Positions 32,814 through 43,363 of a stretch of 64,000 bases of DNA are shown here, one piece after another. Below the pieces are notes generated by a model. That model saw nothing but the letters and a program-made list of their open reading frames with translations. It ran no database searches and was not told where the DNA came from. How positions within the stretch are numbered: position 1 is the first letter of the stretch; each line of letters begins with the position of its first letter. The stretch spans positions 1 through 64,000 of the forward strand of contig JAHEBO010000001.1 of assembly GCA_024642215.1 (NCBI GenBank), given 5' to 3'. Both the position numbers and the translations under genes were made by a program. This DNA is from Limnohabitans sp. (lineage in GTDB: Bacteria; Pseudomonadota; Gammaproteobacteria; Burkholderiales; Burkholderiaceae_C).

Positions 32814-33599
32814 TCAAGCTGTAGGCTTGTGGCGGGCTGCATTCAAAAAATCGGTCAGGATGGGGCTGTCGTCTAAAGTGCCCAGTGAAGGCTTGTGAAA
32901 TTCTGGATGCCACTGCACCGCAGCCACATAAGCTTTGCCTTGATGCCGTATGGCTTCGGGGATGCGATCGTGAGGGCAGTAGGCCTCCACCACAAAGTTG
33001 GGTGCCAGATCTTTCACACCTTGGTGGTGAATGCTGTTGACCTTGGCTTTTTGGGTGCCGCCTAGTAGTTTCGATAATTTGCTGTTGGGATCGAACGCAA
33101 CGTCGTGCATGTTGAGGTCGTATTGCACGCCGTCACGGTGCATCAAGGCTTCAGGCCTTTGAGTGGCAATGTCTTGGTACAAAGTGCCGCCAAACGCCAC
33201 GTTGATCATTTGCATGCCACGGCACACGCCCAACACGGGTTTGCCTGCGGCCACAAAGGCTTCAATTAATTTCTTTTCATAGGCGTCGCGGACGCGGTCG
33301 CCTGTCCAGCGCGGGTCCATGACTTCTTCGCCGTAACTGCCTGGCCACACATCACTGCCGCCCATCAGCACCACACCATCTAGCCAGTCGGCGTAATCTG
33401 CAATCTGCGCATCGCCCACTTGCGTATCGCCTTCAGGCGAAGGAATCATGACCGCCAGATCGCCTTGCGACATGACCCAATGAGCCACTGATTGTTCAAT
33501 GTACTGAAGCGTCTTGCCTTTGAAAATTGGACGCTCATTGTCTGGGTGGAAAAAGCAAGCCGAGATGCCAATTTTGAGTCGTTTGGAATTGGAGGACAT
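32814..33599 (-). CDS. Class I glutamine amidotransferase, PuuD-like gamma-glutamyl hydrolase
   Basis: 261 residues of the gamma-glutamyl-GABA hydrolase family. The nucleophile is Cys126 in VLGVCRGMQMIN, and the His/Glu pair is in AVQWHPEFH near residue 240. Family enzymes cleave gamma-glutamyl amides to glutamate and the free amine or amino acid. It is placed between an Fe-alcohol dehydrogenase and an aldehyde dehydrogenase, consistent with the last step of a gamma-glutamylated pathway. Confidence 0.88.
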   Translation of the reverse strand: MSSNSKRLKIGISACFFHPDNERPIFKGKTLQYIEQSVAHWVMSQGDLAVMIPSPEGDTQVGDAQIADYADWLDGVVLMGGSDVWPGSYGEEVMDPRWTGDRVRDAYEKKLIEAFVAAGKPVLGVCRGMQMINVAFGGTLYQDIATQRPEALMHRDGVQYDLNMHDVAFDPNSKLSKLLGGTQKAKVNSIHHQGVKDLAPNFVVEAYCPHDRIPEAIRHQGKAYVAAVQWHPEFHKPSLGTLDDSPILTDFLNAARHKPTA

Positions 33600-33617
33600 G
33601 AATGCCTAAGCCTTCAA

Positions 33618-34751
33618 TTACATCGCAGCCTTGAACAGCATTTCAAAATCGGCTGCAGTGCAAGGACGAGGGTTGGTTTGATGGCAAATGTCGGCGGTGG
33701 CAATTTCAACCAAGCGCGCCATGTGTTCTGGCTTCACGCCATGAGTGGACAAGCTGCCTGTGATGCCGATGGACGCTTTCAATTCTTTGAGCCATGTCAC
33801 GAAGGCACTGCCGCCGCCTTTGACATTGCAAACATGGGCCAGTTCATTGAATTTTTCAGGCACGGCTTCGTAGTTCCAAGCCATCACCACATCGATCATC
33901 AGCGCATTGGCCAAGCCGTGGTGCATGTCGACCACCGCACCCAGGGCATGTGCGCAAGAGTGCACCGCACCCAAATCTTTTTGGAACGCAATGGCGCCCA
34001 TCATGGACGACATCATCATGTCGCTGCGGGCTTTGAGGTTGCTAGGCTCGTGGACGGCAGTGTGCAGCGCTGCTGCGCCAATGCGTGTGCCTTCCAAGGC
34101 GATGCCATCACACAAGGGGTGGTAGGCAGGTGACAAGTAGCTTTCAATGTTGTGCGTCAGCGCATCCATGCCGGTGGCTGCGGTAATTTTGCCGGGCAAG
34201 CCCACGGTCAATTCTGGATCTGCAAAAACCGTTTGTGCCAACAACTTGGGATGGAAGATCACGCGCTTTTGGTGTGTGTCGTCTTCGCTGACCACGCTAG
34301 AGCGGCCCACTTCAGAGCCTGTGCCTGAGGTGGTGGGCAAGGCCACAAAGTAAGGCAGGGCACCCGTGATGCTGCGCACTTTGGGATGGTCCCATGCGTA
34401 TTCCAAGATGGGGCCGTCATGAGTGGCTGACAAGCCCACCACTTTTGCCACATCCAATGAAGCACCGCCGCCCAAACCAATCACGCAATCGGCCTTGTGT
34501 GCATTGAAAGCGACACCGCCTGCCGTGACTTGTGACGCGGTGGGGTTGCCATGCACGCCTGCATAAACGGCCACATCCAAGCCGCCTAAGTGGCTGATGA
34601 ACTCTGCCATGAGTGGCAAATCTGCCATGGCTTTGTCGGTCACGATGAGTGGGCGCTTGTAGCCTAAATCTTGGAGGTGTTTGCCAACCAACTTGCGGGC
34701 GCCCACACCAAAGTGAATGGGGGTGGGGAAGGAGAATTTATCAATGTTCAT
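33618..34751 (-). CDS. Iron-containing alcohol dehydrogenase (group III)
   Basis: 377 residues from the ATG at 34751; an upstream TTG/ATG frame is less likely. The NAD-binding GLGGGASLD motif lies in the N-terminal half, and the metal ligands are in HSCAHALG and HHGLANA of the C-terminal half. It interconverts an alcohol and an aldehyde. It follows the glutamine-synthetase-like gene by 26 bases. In the normal Puu pathway an amine oxidase (PuuB) holds this position, so an alcohol substrate is suggested. Confidence 0.9.
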   Translation of the reverse strand: MNIDKFSFPTPIHFGVGARKLVGKHLQDLGYKRPLIVTDKAMADLPLMAEFISHLGGLDVAVYAGVHGNPTASQVTAGGVAFNAHKADCVIGLGGGASLDVAKVVGLSATHDGPILEYAWDHPKVRSITGALPYFVALPTTSGTGSEVGRSSVVSEDDTHQKRVIFHPKLLAQTVFADPELTVGLPGKITAATGMDALTHNIESYLSPAYHPLCDGIALEGTRIGAAALHTAVHEPSNLKARSDMMMSSMMGAIAFQKDLGAVHSCAHALGAVVDMHHGLANALMIDVVMAWNYEAVPEKFNELAHVCNVKGGGSAFVTWLKELKASIGITGSLSTHGVKPEHMARLVEIATADICHQTNPRPCTAADFEMLFKAAM

Positions 34752-34777
34752 GAAGGCGTCCAGTTTGATCTGAAAAA

Positions 34778-36151
34778 TTAAATGATTTCGAAATAGCGCT
34801 TGAGTTCCCAATCGGTCACGCCATCGAGCCATTGGCGCCACTCCCATTCACGGGTGGCGGCAAAGTGATCCACAAATGTATCGCCTAACCAATCGCGTGC
34901 CACTTTGGATTGTTGGAAATTGCGGGTGGTTTCGATCAGTGTGCGGGGTGCACGGGGAATGTTCTCGGCGCCACCGTTGGTGCCATGAATGGCTGGTGCG
35001 GTGAGTTTCATGCCTTTTTCCACTCCGTCTAAACCTGCCGCAATAACGGCAGCCATGGCCAGGTAGGGGTTGACGTCGGCACCAGGGCAACGTGTTTCAA
35101 GACGTGTCGATTTGGGTGAACCCGAAATGACGCGGAAGCTGGCTGTGCGGTTGTCGATGCCCCAAGTGGGCTTCACAGGTGCCCAGAAGCCATCCACCAA
35201 GCGCTTGTAGCTGTTGATGGTGGGCCAGAACATGGGGGCAAATTCCATCAAGTGCGCAACTTGGCCCGCCAAGTAACTTTCAAACACTTTGCTCATGCCA
35301 TGACGGCCTTTGGCGTCGGCAAACAAATTCTTTTTGCCATCGCTCAGGCTTTGGTGAATGTGGCCACTGCAGCCAGGCAACGCGGCATTCCACTTGGCCA
35401 TGAAGCTGGGCATGATGCCAAAGCGTGCGCCAATTTCTTTGGTGCCGGTTTTGAACAAAATGGCGCGGTCGGCTTGGGTGAGCGCATCGCTGAAGGCAAT
35501 GGCCGCTTCGTAAACGCCGGGTCCTGTTTCGGTGTGCAGGCCTTCAATCGGAACGCCAAACTGAAGCATTTCATCTTGGATGGCATTGAAGAACTCGCGG
35601 TTTTGGTTCATGCGCAGCAAAGAGTAACCAAACATGCCAGGCGTCAAAGGCGTCGGGTCGACCCCTTTTTTGTGCTGCCATGAATGAGAGTCTTCTAAGA
35701 AGTTGAACCATTCAAACTCCATGCCGCACATGGGGTTCACACCCAATTTTTCGGCGCGCTTCAAGACTTTCTTCAAAGTTTGGCGAGGACACAAGGGATG
35801 GGGCGTGCCATCGCTGTTGACAAACTCGCCAATGAAAAAGGGCACATTGTTGTCCCAAGGCACGTTGCGCGCTGTGTTCAAGTCCAAGCGTGCCAGCGCA
35901 TCTGGAAAGCCATGTTGCCAGCCTGTAAATGTGGTGTTGTCGTAACACTGATCGGACGAGTCCCAGCCAAACACCACGTCACAAAAGCCAAAGCCACCAG
36001 CAGGATAGGGCTCTGCTGCACCTTTGAATTTGTCGATGTGCAAATACTTGCCACGCAATATGCCGTCAATGTCACTCACAGCCACTTTGACTTTTTGAGC
36101 GCCACTTTTATCAACCGCTTTGAGTGCGGGGTGTACTTTGGAGGTGGCCAT
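34778..36151 (-). CDS. Glutamine-synthetase-family protein, PuuA/gamma-glutamylamide-synthetase-like
   Basis: 457 residues with the beta-grasp and catalytic domains of glutamine synthetase. The family segments MCGMEFEWFNF, GPGVYEAA and GCSGHIHQSLSDG are visible. Housekeeping GlnA has an adenylylated Tyr motif that I do not see here, so this is the type that joins glutamate to an amine other than ammonia. It lies 36 bases after phnW, in the same operon as amidotransferase and aldehyde dehydrogenase. The substrate amine is unknown; ethanolamine or a related amino alcohol is a candidate. Confidence 0.85.
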   Translation of the reverse strand: MATSKVHPALKAVDKSGAQKVKVAVSDIDGILRGKYLHIDKFKGAAEPYPAGGFGFCDVVFGWDSSDQCYDNTTFTGWQHGFPDALARLDLNTARNVPWDNNVPFFIGEFVNSDGTPHPLCPRQTLKKVLKRAEKLGVNPMCGMEFEWFNFLEDSHSWQHKKGVDPTPLTPGMFGYSLLRMNQNREFFNAIQDEMLQFGVPIEGLHTETGPGVYEAAIAFSDALTQADRAILFKTGTKEIGARFGIMPSFMAKWNAALPGCSGHIHQSLSDGKKNLFADAKGRHGMSKVFESYLAGQVAHLMEFAPMFWPTINSYKRLVDGFWAPVKPTWGIDNRTASFRVISGSPKSTRLETRCPGADVNPYLAMAAVIAAGLDGVEKGMKLTAPAIHGTNGGAENIPRAPRTLIETTRNFQQSKVARDWLGDTFVDHFAATREWEWRQWLDGVTDWELKRYFEII

Positions 36152-36187
36152 GGTCTGTCCTTTACAAATTCAATGCGCTAACAAGCA

Positions 36188-37303
36188 TCAAGCGGGTGCG
36201 CCGCTGGCAATGCCCAATTCTTTCAATGTGAGTGCCACGGCGTGCACGGCTTGTTGCATTTCAATGGGGCCAATGGCACCAATGCAACCCACACGGAAAG
36301 TTTCAATTTCAGTCAGCTTACCGGGGTACAAAATGAAGCCATGCTTTTTGGCGGCTTCGTAGAATTTTCTAAACTCGTAATTGGCGTCGGCTGGCGCATG
36401 GAAGGTCACGATGATGGGCGCTTGCACTGAAGGGTCTAAGTAGGGTTTAAAGCCCAAGGCAGCCATGCCTTCTACCAAAGTTTTGTAATTGCTTTGATAG
36501 CGTTTTAAGCGCGCAGGCTGACCGCCTTCATCTTCAAATTGCTGAATGGCTTCGGCCAACGCCACCATCACGTGGGTGGGCGGTGTGAAGCGCCACTGGC
36601 CGGTCTTTTCCATGTACACATATTGGTCGTGCAAGTCCATGGCCAAGGAGGTATTGTTGCCTGCACAACTGTCAAGGATCGCTTTGCGAATGAACACAAA
36701 GCCCATGCCTGGTACGCCTTCCAAACACTTGCCACTGGCGGCAATGAGGGCATCAAAGCGGGTGGTGCGCGCATCAATTTCAATGGCAGCAAAGGAGCTC
36801 ATGGCATCGACAATCAAGCCCTTGTTGTGCTTTTCGCAAACCTTGGCCACATCATGCAATGGGTTCAAAACACCAGCACCGGTTTCGCAGTGAATCAAAA
36901 CCACGTGCGTGATGCTAGGGTCTTTGTTGAGCAAAGTTTCAAGTTCAGCAGGGGAGACGGCTTTGTCTTCCGCAGTGGGCACAACTGTGGTTTTGCGACC
37001 CATCATGGTGGACAGTTTGGCAGCGCGTTTGCAATAAGCCCCGTTGTCTAGAACCAAGATGTGACCGCTGGGGGGCACCACGGTGGCAACAGCTGCTTCA
37101 ACGCTGAAGGTGCCGCTGCCCTGCAAAGGGACCACCACGTGTGAGTCGTGGCCATGAACAATGTTCAGCAAGCTTTTGCGCACGCGCGCAGTGACAGCAA
37201 TGAAATCGTTGTCCCAAGAACCCCAATCGCGCAGCATGGCCAGCTTGGTGCGCAATGTGGTGGTGAGGGGGCCGGGGGTCAGAAGAATGGCTTCGCGTTG
37301 CAT
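36188..37303 (-). CDS. phnW: 2-Aminoethylphosphonate-pyruvate transaminase
   Basis: 371 residues of the class V aminotransferase fold. PLP lysine is in [11 protein letters not shown], and the cofactor segment [13 protein letters not shown] and VDAMSSFAA match the PhnW type. It converts AEP and pyruvate to phosphonoacetaldehyde and alanine. It lies 60 bases after the permease gene in the AEP importer operon, and phnA and phnY for the following steps are on the other side of phnR. Context makes the assignment strong. Confidence 0.93.
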   Translation of the reverse strand: MQREAILLTPGPLTTTLRTKLAMLRDWGSWDNDFIAVTARVRKSLLNIVHGHDSHVVVPLQGSGTFSVEAAVATVVPPSGHILVLDNGAYCKRAAKLSTMMGRKTTVVPTAEDKAVSPAELETLLNKDPSITHVVLIHCETGAGVLNPLHDVAKVCEKHNKGLIVDAMSSFAAIEIDARTTRFDALIAASGKCLEGVPGMGFVFIRKAILDSCAGNNTSLAMDLHDQYVYMEKTGQWRFTPPTHVMVALAEAIQQFEDEGGQPARLKRYQSNYKTLVEGMAALGFKPYLDPSVQAPIIVTFHAPADANYEFRKFYEAAKKHGFILYPGKLTEIETFRVGCIGAIGPIEMQQAVHAVALTLKELGIASGAPA

Positions 37304-37362
37304 GGTGAAAATGTCTTTGTCGTTAAAGTGATTTTAAAAATGGCTTGATATCGGTGCAGAAA

Positions 37363-39060
37363 TTATCGAACGCGCCAAGCTTGTGTCCGCTTGTCCACAA
37401 ACCAGCTTAGCAGCGCAAACAAAAAGGTGGCAACGGTGGAAATTAAACCAATGAGCACCGCCATGGCTGCTGCGGCACCAATGTCGCCGGCTTCGTCCAA
37501 ATTTAAAATGGCAATGGACGCCACCTTGGTTTCGGGTGAGTACAAAAACACCACCGCAGAGATGGTGGTCATGGCATTGATGAAGAAATAACGCGCAATG
37601 TCCACCATGGCAGGCGTACAAATGGGCAAGGTGACACGCCAGAAAGTTTTGTAAAACGGTACTTTGAGCGAGGCGCTGACCGATTCAAATTCCGCATCCA
37701 AGGATTTCAATGCCGTGGTGGCCGTGAGGTGCCCAGTGGTGTAAAAGTGAACGATGGTGCAAAGCGTTAGCAAGGCCATACTTTGGTACATGCCATGCAA
37801 GGGGTTGTTGGGCATGTTGAAGAAAAAGATATAGCCCAAGCCCAAAACCAAACCAGGCACAGCCATCGGTACCACGGCCAGCAATTGAAGTGGTGCGCGC
37901 ACAGCGTTCATGCCTTTGGTTTTCTCCAGCAAATAGGCTGTGACAAAGACCAAGAGGGTGCCAAAGAAGGCGGTGCCGCTGGCCATTTTCAAACTGTTGA
38001 CAAAACCTTCGCCCACTTCACCATCCACCAACCCCAAGGTGTAGTGACGCAAGCTGGGTGTGAGGTCGTAAGGCCAGAAGCTGGCAAACGAGGCAAACAC
38101 GGCCATGCCCAGCATGGCCAGCATCAGGATGGCAATGAATGTGCAATAAACCAGCATGATGGCATCGTGCCGCGCATCGGGTTTGGGCTGATAGGCCACA
38201 GCGCGTGCACTGAGCATGGCCGTTTGGCGCGCGCTCACATAACGATCAACTGCAAAGCTCAAAATTGCAGGGGAGAGCAGCAGCAAAGCCACCACCGAGC
38301 CTTTGGAGAAGTCTTGCTGGCCAATGACCAGCTTGAAAATATCGGTGGCCATCATGTTGAAGTTGCCGCCGATCACTTTGGGAATGCCAAAGTCAGTCAT
38401 GACCAAGGTGAAGCTGACCAAGGAGGCTGAAATCAAACCGTACTTTGCACCAGGCAGCGTGATGGTGAAAAACTTGCGTTGTGTGCTGGTGCCCAATGCA
38501 TCGGCCGCCTCGTACAAGCGCGCATCGGCCAAAGCCAGGGCAGTGACCAAAATCATGAGCACATGGGGAAAGGCGGCAAAGCACTCAGCAACTACAACAC
38601 CTGCAGCGCCGTAAATTTGTTCAATGCCGACGGCTTGCATGGCGTCTTTTAAAACGCCCTGATTGCCAAACCAATAAATAAGGGAGATGGCCGACAACAA
38701 AGAGGGCGCCAGCAAAGGAATCAGGCTGATAGATCGGAACAAAGATTTGCCTGGCATGCAACTGCGGGTGAGGGCGTAGGCAAACACAAATGCCAAGGGC
38801 ACCACAATGAGCGTCACCAGCAGAGACACCCAAACACTGTTCCATAAGCTGTGCAGCAAGGAAGGTGTTTGTAAATAGCTCAAAAAATTGCGAAGGCCAA
38901 CAAACTGCCCTTGATCGTCTTGTGCCGCTTGTTGCAGGATGGCCAGCAAAGGTGCGGCCAAAAAGGCCAGCAGGATCAACAGAACCATGGTCAGCCCTGC
39001 AAAGCCAAACCACTCACTCCAATGCGTGCGTTGCTTCACTTGATTTAATGCGAGAGTCAT
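37363..39060 (-). CDS. Phosphonate (AEP) ABC transporter, fused permease
   Basis: 565 residues with about twelve membrane segments and two binding-protein-dependent permease domains in one chain. The EAA-type loops are in EAADALGTSTQRKFFTITLPGAKYG-like and SASLKVPFYKTFWRVTLP segments. Together with the adjacent ATPase and solute-binding protein it resembles the AEP transporter type of Burkholderiales that replaces separate PhnU and PhnV. It sits 7 bases from the ATPase gene. Confidence 0.88.
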   Translation of the reverse strand: MTLALNQVKQRTHWSEWFGFAGLTMVLLILLAFLAAPLLAILQQAAQDDQGQFVGLRNFLSYLQTPSLLHSLWNSVWVSLLVTLIVVPLAFVFAYALTRSCMPGKSLFRSISLIPLLAPSLLSAISLIYWFGNQGVLKDAMQAVGIEQIYGAAGVVVAECFAAFPHVLMILVTALALADARLYEAADALGTSTQRKFFTITLPGAKYGLISASLVSFTLVMTDFGIPKVIGGNFNMMATDIFKLVIGQQDFSKGSVVALLLLSPAILSFAVDRYVSARQTAMLSARAVAYQPKPDARHDAIMLVYCTFIAILMLAMLGMAVFASFASFWPYDLTPSLRHYTLGLVDGEVGEGFVNSLKMASGTAFFGTLLVFVTAYLLEKTKGMNAVRAPLQLLAVVPMAVPGLVLGLGYIFFFNMPNNPLHGMYQSMALLTLCTIVHFYTTGHLTATTALKSLDAEFESVSASLKVPFYKTFWRVTLPICTPAMVDIARYFFINAMTTISAVVFLYSPETKVASIAILNLDEAGDIGAAAAMAVLIGLISTVATFLFALLSWFVDKRTQAWRVR

Positions 39061-39067
39061 GCCTGAG

Positions 39068-40138
39068 TTAAAACAATTTGATGCGCTCTGGCATCAGTTT
39101 GAGAGGAAGCGTTGACCCGGCTTGCAAGTTTTGCTCGGCTAAAAAGTTAAGAGACAAATAAACCGTGAGGGCTTTGTTGGACAGCGCAGGTGCCATGACA
39201 TGCACATGGCAAAACGCACCTAAAAATTCAATCTCATGAATGGTGGCTTGAAACACGCAGGCATCGCCAGCCAAGATGGGACGGGCCAAAACATCTTCTG
39301 GTCGCAAATACACTTTGACATCGCCTGCAGGCTGATTTTTAGCGGGTATGTCCTCTAATGGAATTCGCATCTCGCCCAGTTCCAATTCTTGGCCAGTCAC
39401 TTTGCCAGTTAAGACGTTCACTTGGCCCACAAAATCTGCCACGAAAGCGCTGGCAGGTTCTCTGTAAATTTCGGTAGGTGTTCCCACTTGTTCAATGCAG
39501 CCGTGGTTCATGACCACGATGCGATCGGCCATGCTCAAAGCCTCCTCTTGATCGTGCGTCACCATGATGGTGGTCACGCCCAAGCTTTGTTGCAAAGATC
39601 TGATTTCTTCTCGCAGCCGAACGCGTTCCAGTGCATCGAGCGCTGACAAAGGTTCGTCGAGTAACAACAAGCCGGGCGAGGTGGCCAAGGCACGGGCCAA
39701 GGCAATGCGCTGTTGTTGACCGCCGGAGAGTTGACTGGGGTATTTGGTGCCGCTGCCTGGCAGACCGACCAATGTCAATAATTCTTGGACGCGTTGTTGA
39801 ACGACGTTTCGCGCTACTTTGCGATTGACCAAGCCATAGGCCACATTGTCCGCAATGCTGAGGTTGGGGAACAGTGCGTAACTTTGAAAGACGATGCCGT
39901 AATCCCTTTCTGCGGGATGGGCTGTGGAGATGTCCTTGCCAGCTTGATGGATGACTCCGCGCGTTTGCACTTCAAGCCCTGCAATGATGCGCAGCAGGGT
40001 TGTTTTGCCGCAGCCTGACGGGCCTAAGAAGCACACCAATTCACCAGGAACAATGTCCAGGTTGATGTCTTGCAAGGCAACAAAGTTGCCGAAGGCTTTG
40101 TGAAGGTGTGTAAGAGAAAGATAGGGGCTTGCAGACAT
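39068..40138 (-). CDS. Phosphonate (AEP) ABC transporter, ATP-binding protein
   Basis: 356 residues from the ATG at 40138; the frame from 40168 runs through a terminator. Walker A GPSGCGKTT, signature LSGGQQQR and Walker B LLLLDEP are in order, followed by a C-terminal regulatory (TOBE-like) domain. It powers AEP uptake with the fused permease. It is separated from the solute-binding gene by an intrinsic terminator at 40150-40180. Confidence 0.9.
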   Translation of the reverse strand: MSASPYLSLTHLHKAFGNFVALQDINLDIVPGELVCFLGPSGCGKTTLLRIIAGLEVQTRGVIHQAGKDISTAHPAERDYGIVFQSYALFPNLSIADNVAYGLVNRKVARNVVQQRVQELLTLVGLPGSGTKYPSQLSGGQQQRIALARALATSPGLLLLDEPLSALDALERVRLREEIRSLQQSLGVTTIMVTHDQEEALSMADRIVVMNHGCIEQVGTPTEIYREPASAFVADFVGQVNVLTGKVTGQELELGEMRIPLEDIPAKNQPAGDVKVYLRPEDVLARPILAGDACVFQATIHEIEFLGAFCHVHVMAPALSNKALTVYLSLNFLAEQNLQAGSTLPLKLMPERIKLF

Positions 40139-40149
40139 GAGTGACCAAC

Positions 40150-40180
40150 AAAAAGGCCGCCTTGGCAAGGCCAGGCGGCC
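40150..40180 (-). terminator. Intrinsic terminator between AEP solute-binding and ATPase genes
   Basis: Read leftward: GGCCGCCT stem, 10-base loop, AGGCGGCC and five T. It lies after the solute-binding gene and just before the ATPase gene. Partial termination would give more binding protein than membrane components, a common arrangement in ABC operons. Confidence 0.8.
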
Positions 40181-40192
40181 GTTTGGTGAAAA

Positions 40193-41224
40193 TTAACGCT
40201 TTTCTGATTTGCCGTTGTAACGTGCATTCCATTCGGTCAGGATGCGCTCACGTTGGTCTGCGGCATATTTGAAGTCCAATTTGACCAAGCGTGACTCGTA
40301 ATCTTTAGGCACGTTGGGCAATGGGTCTGCAACACCTGGGTGTGCAGTGATAGCGAAGTTTTTGCCATACAGTCTCATGGCATCTTTGCTAGAAGCCCAG
40401 TCGGCCAATTTCTTGGCAGCGTCCAATTTTTTGGTGCCTTTGTGGATGGCAAAAGATTCCAAATCCCAGCCCAAGCCTTCTTTGGGGAAGACCAAGTCAA
40501 TGGGTGCGCCTTTGGCTTTGTTGGCGTTGGCACGGTATTCGAAGGCAATGCCCACCACATACTCGCCGCTAGACGCCATGTTGCAAGGCTTGGAGCCAGA
40601 GTGGGTGTACTGCGCAATGTTTTCATGCAGGCCGTCCATGTATTTCCAGCCGCCGCCTTTGCCGTTTTGATCACCAAACAAGGTGAGCCAAGCAATGACG
40701 TCAAAGTAGCCGGTGCCACTTGACGCGGGGTTGGGCATGACGATTTGGCCTTTGTAAACAGGCTTGGTCAGATCTTTCCATGTCTCTGGCTTTGGAATGT
40801 TGCGCTTCTTGGCTTCAATGGTGTTGAAGCAAATGGTGGCACCCCAAACGTCCATGCCCCACCAGGCCGGTACTTTGGCTGGATCTCGGTACTGCGGCAT
40901 GATGGCGTCCAAATTGAGTGGCGCATAGGGCTCGAGCATGCCGTTTTTGTTCATCAATTCGAGGCTGGTGGCGGCAACGCCCATGACCGCATCGGCTTGG
41001 GGGTTGGCTTTTTCAGCCAGCAGTTTGGCTGTGATCACGCCTGTAGAGTCACGCACCCATTTGAGTTCAATCTCTGGGTAAACCTTGTTGAAGCCTTCTT
41101 GATAGGCCTTCAATTGGTCGACTTCCAACGCTGTGTAGACCAGCAGTTGGGTTTTTTGAGCCCAGGCCATCGAGCCTAGCAACAGACCGCCCACCAAAAG
41201 GGCAGATTTGTAAAGTGCGCGCAT
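40193..41224 (-). CDS. Phosphonate (AEP) ABC transporter, solute-binding protein
   Basis: 343 residues with a Sec signal peptide (cleavage near SMAWAQ) and the Fbp-type periplasmic binding fold (LLVYTALEVDQLKAYQ, GVAATSLELMNKNGML). The extracellular substrate-binding type 1 fold is used by AEP binders of the phosphonate loci. It is the first gene of the leftward operon and diverges from phnR. Iron or other anion binding is an alternative, but context favours AEP. Confidence 0.88.
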   Translation of the reverse strand: MRALYKSALLVGGLLLGSMAWAQKTQLLVYTALEVDQLKAYQEGFNKVYPEIELKWVRDSTGVITAKLLAEKANPQADAVMGVAATSLELMNKNGMLEPYAPLNLDAIMPQYRDPAKVPAWWGMDVWGATICFNTIEAKKRNIPKPETWKDLTKPVYKGQIVMPNPASSGTGYFDVIAWLTLFGDQNGKGGGWKYMDGLHENIAQYTHSGSKPCNMASSGEYVVGIAFEYRANANKAKGAPIDLVFPKEGLGWDLESFAIHKGTKKLDAAKKLADWASSKDAMRLYGKNFAITAHPGVADPLPNVPKDYESRLVKLDFKYAADQRERILTEWNARYNGKSEKR

Positions 41225-41338
41225 ACGTCATCCTTATCAAGTTAAAACCAACTACTTTCCACGCCCGCTGTGACAGCGTTGTGACAAGCCCGTGAAAATC
41301 ATTGGAATCGAAGATTTGCGGCATGTCAATTGTTTTTT

Positions 41339-41358
41339 GTAAATTGTTGACAATTTAC
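41339..41358. promoter_or_regulatory. Candidate PhnR (GntR) operator
   Basis: Perfect 9-base inverted repeat GTAAATTGT-TG-ACAATTTAC, matching the TTGT-N-ACAA type of GntR/FadR operators. It is centred about 33 bases before the phnR start and lies between the divergent phnR and AEP importer genes, where it could control both directions. Confidence 0.65.
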
Positions 41359-41381
41359 CAAGTTGTGATCAAATTCGGTGC

Positions 41382-43345
<1,964 letters not shown>

Positions 43346-43363
43346 GTTTTAAAGGCTAAAGTC

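Noticed and set aside
37783-38430. 215-residue open frame on the plus strand over the AEP permease
   Set aside because: Gln/His-rich shadow of a hydrophobic membrane protein.
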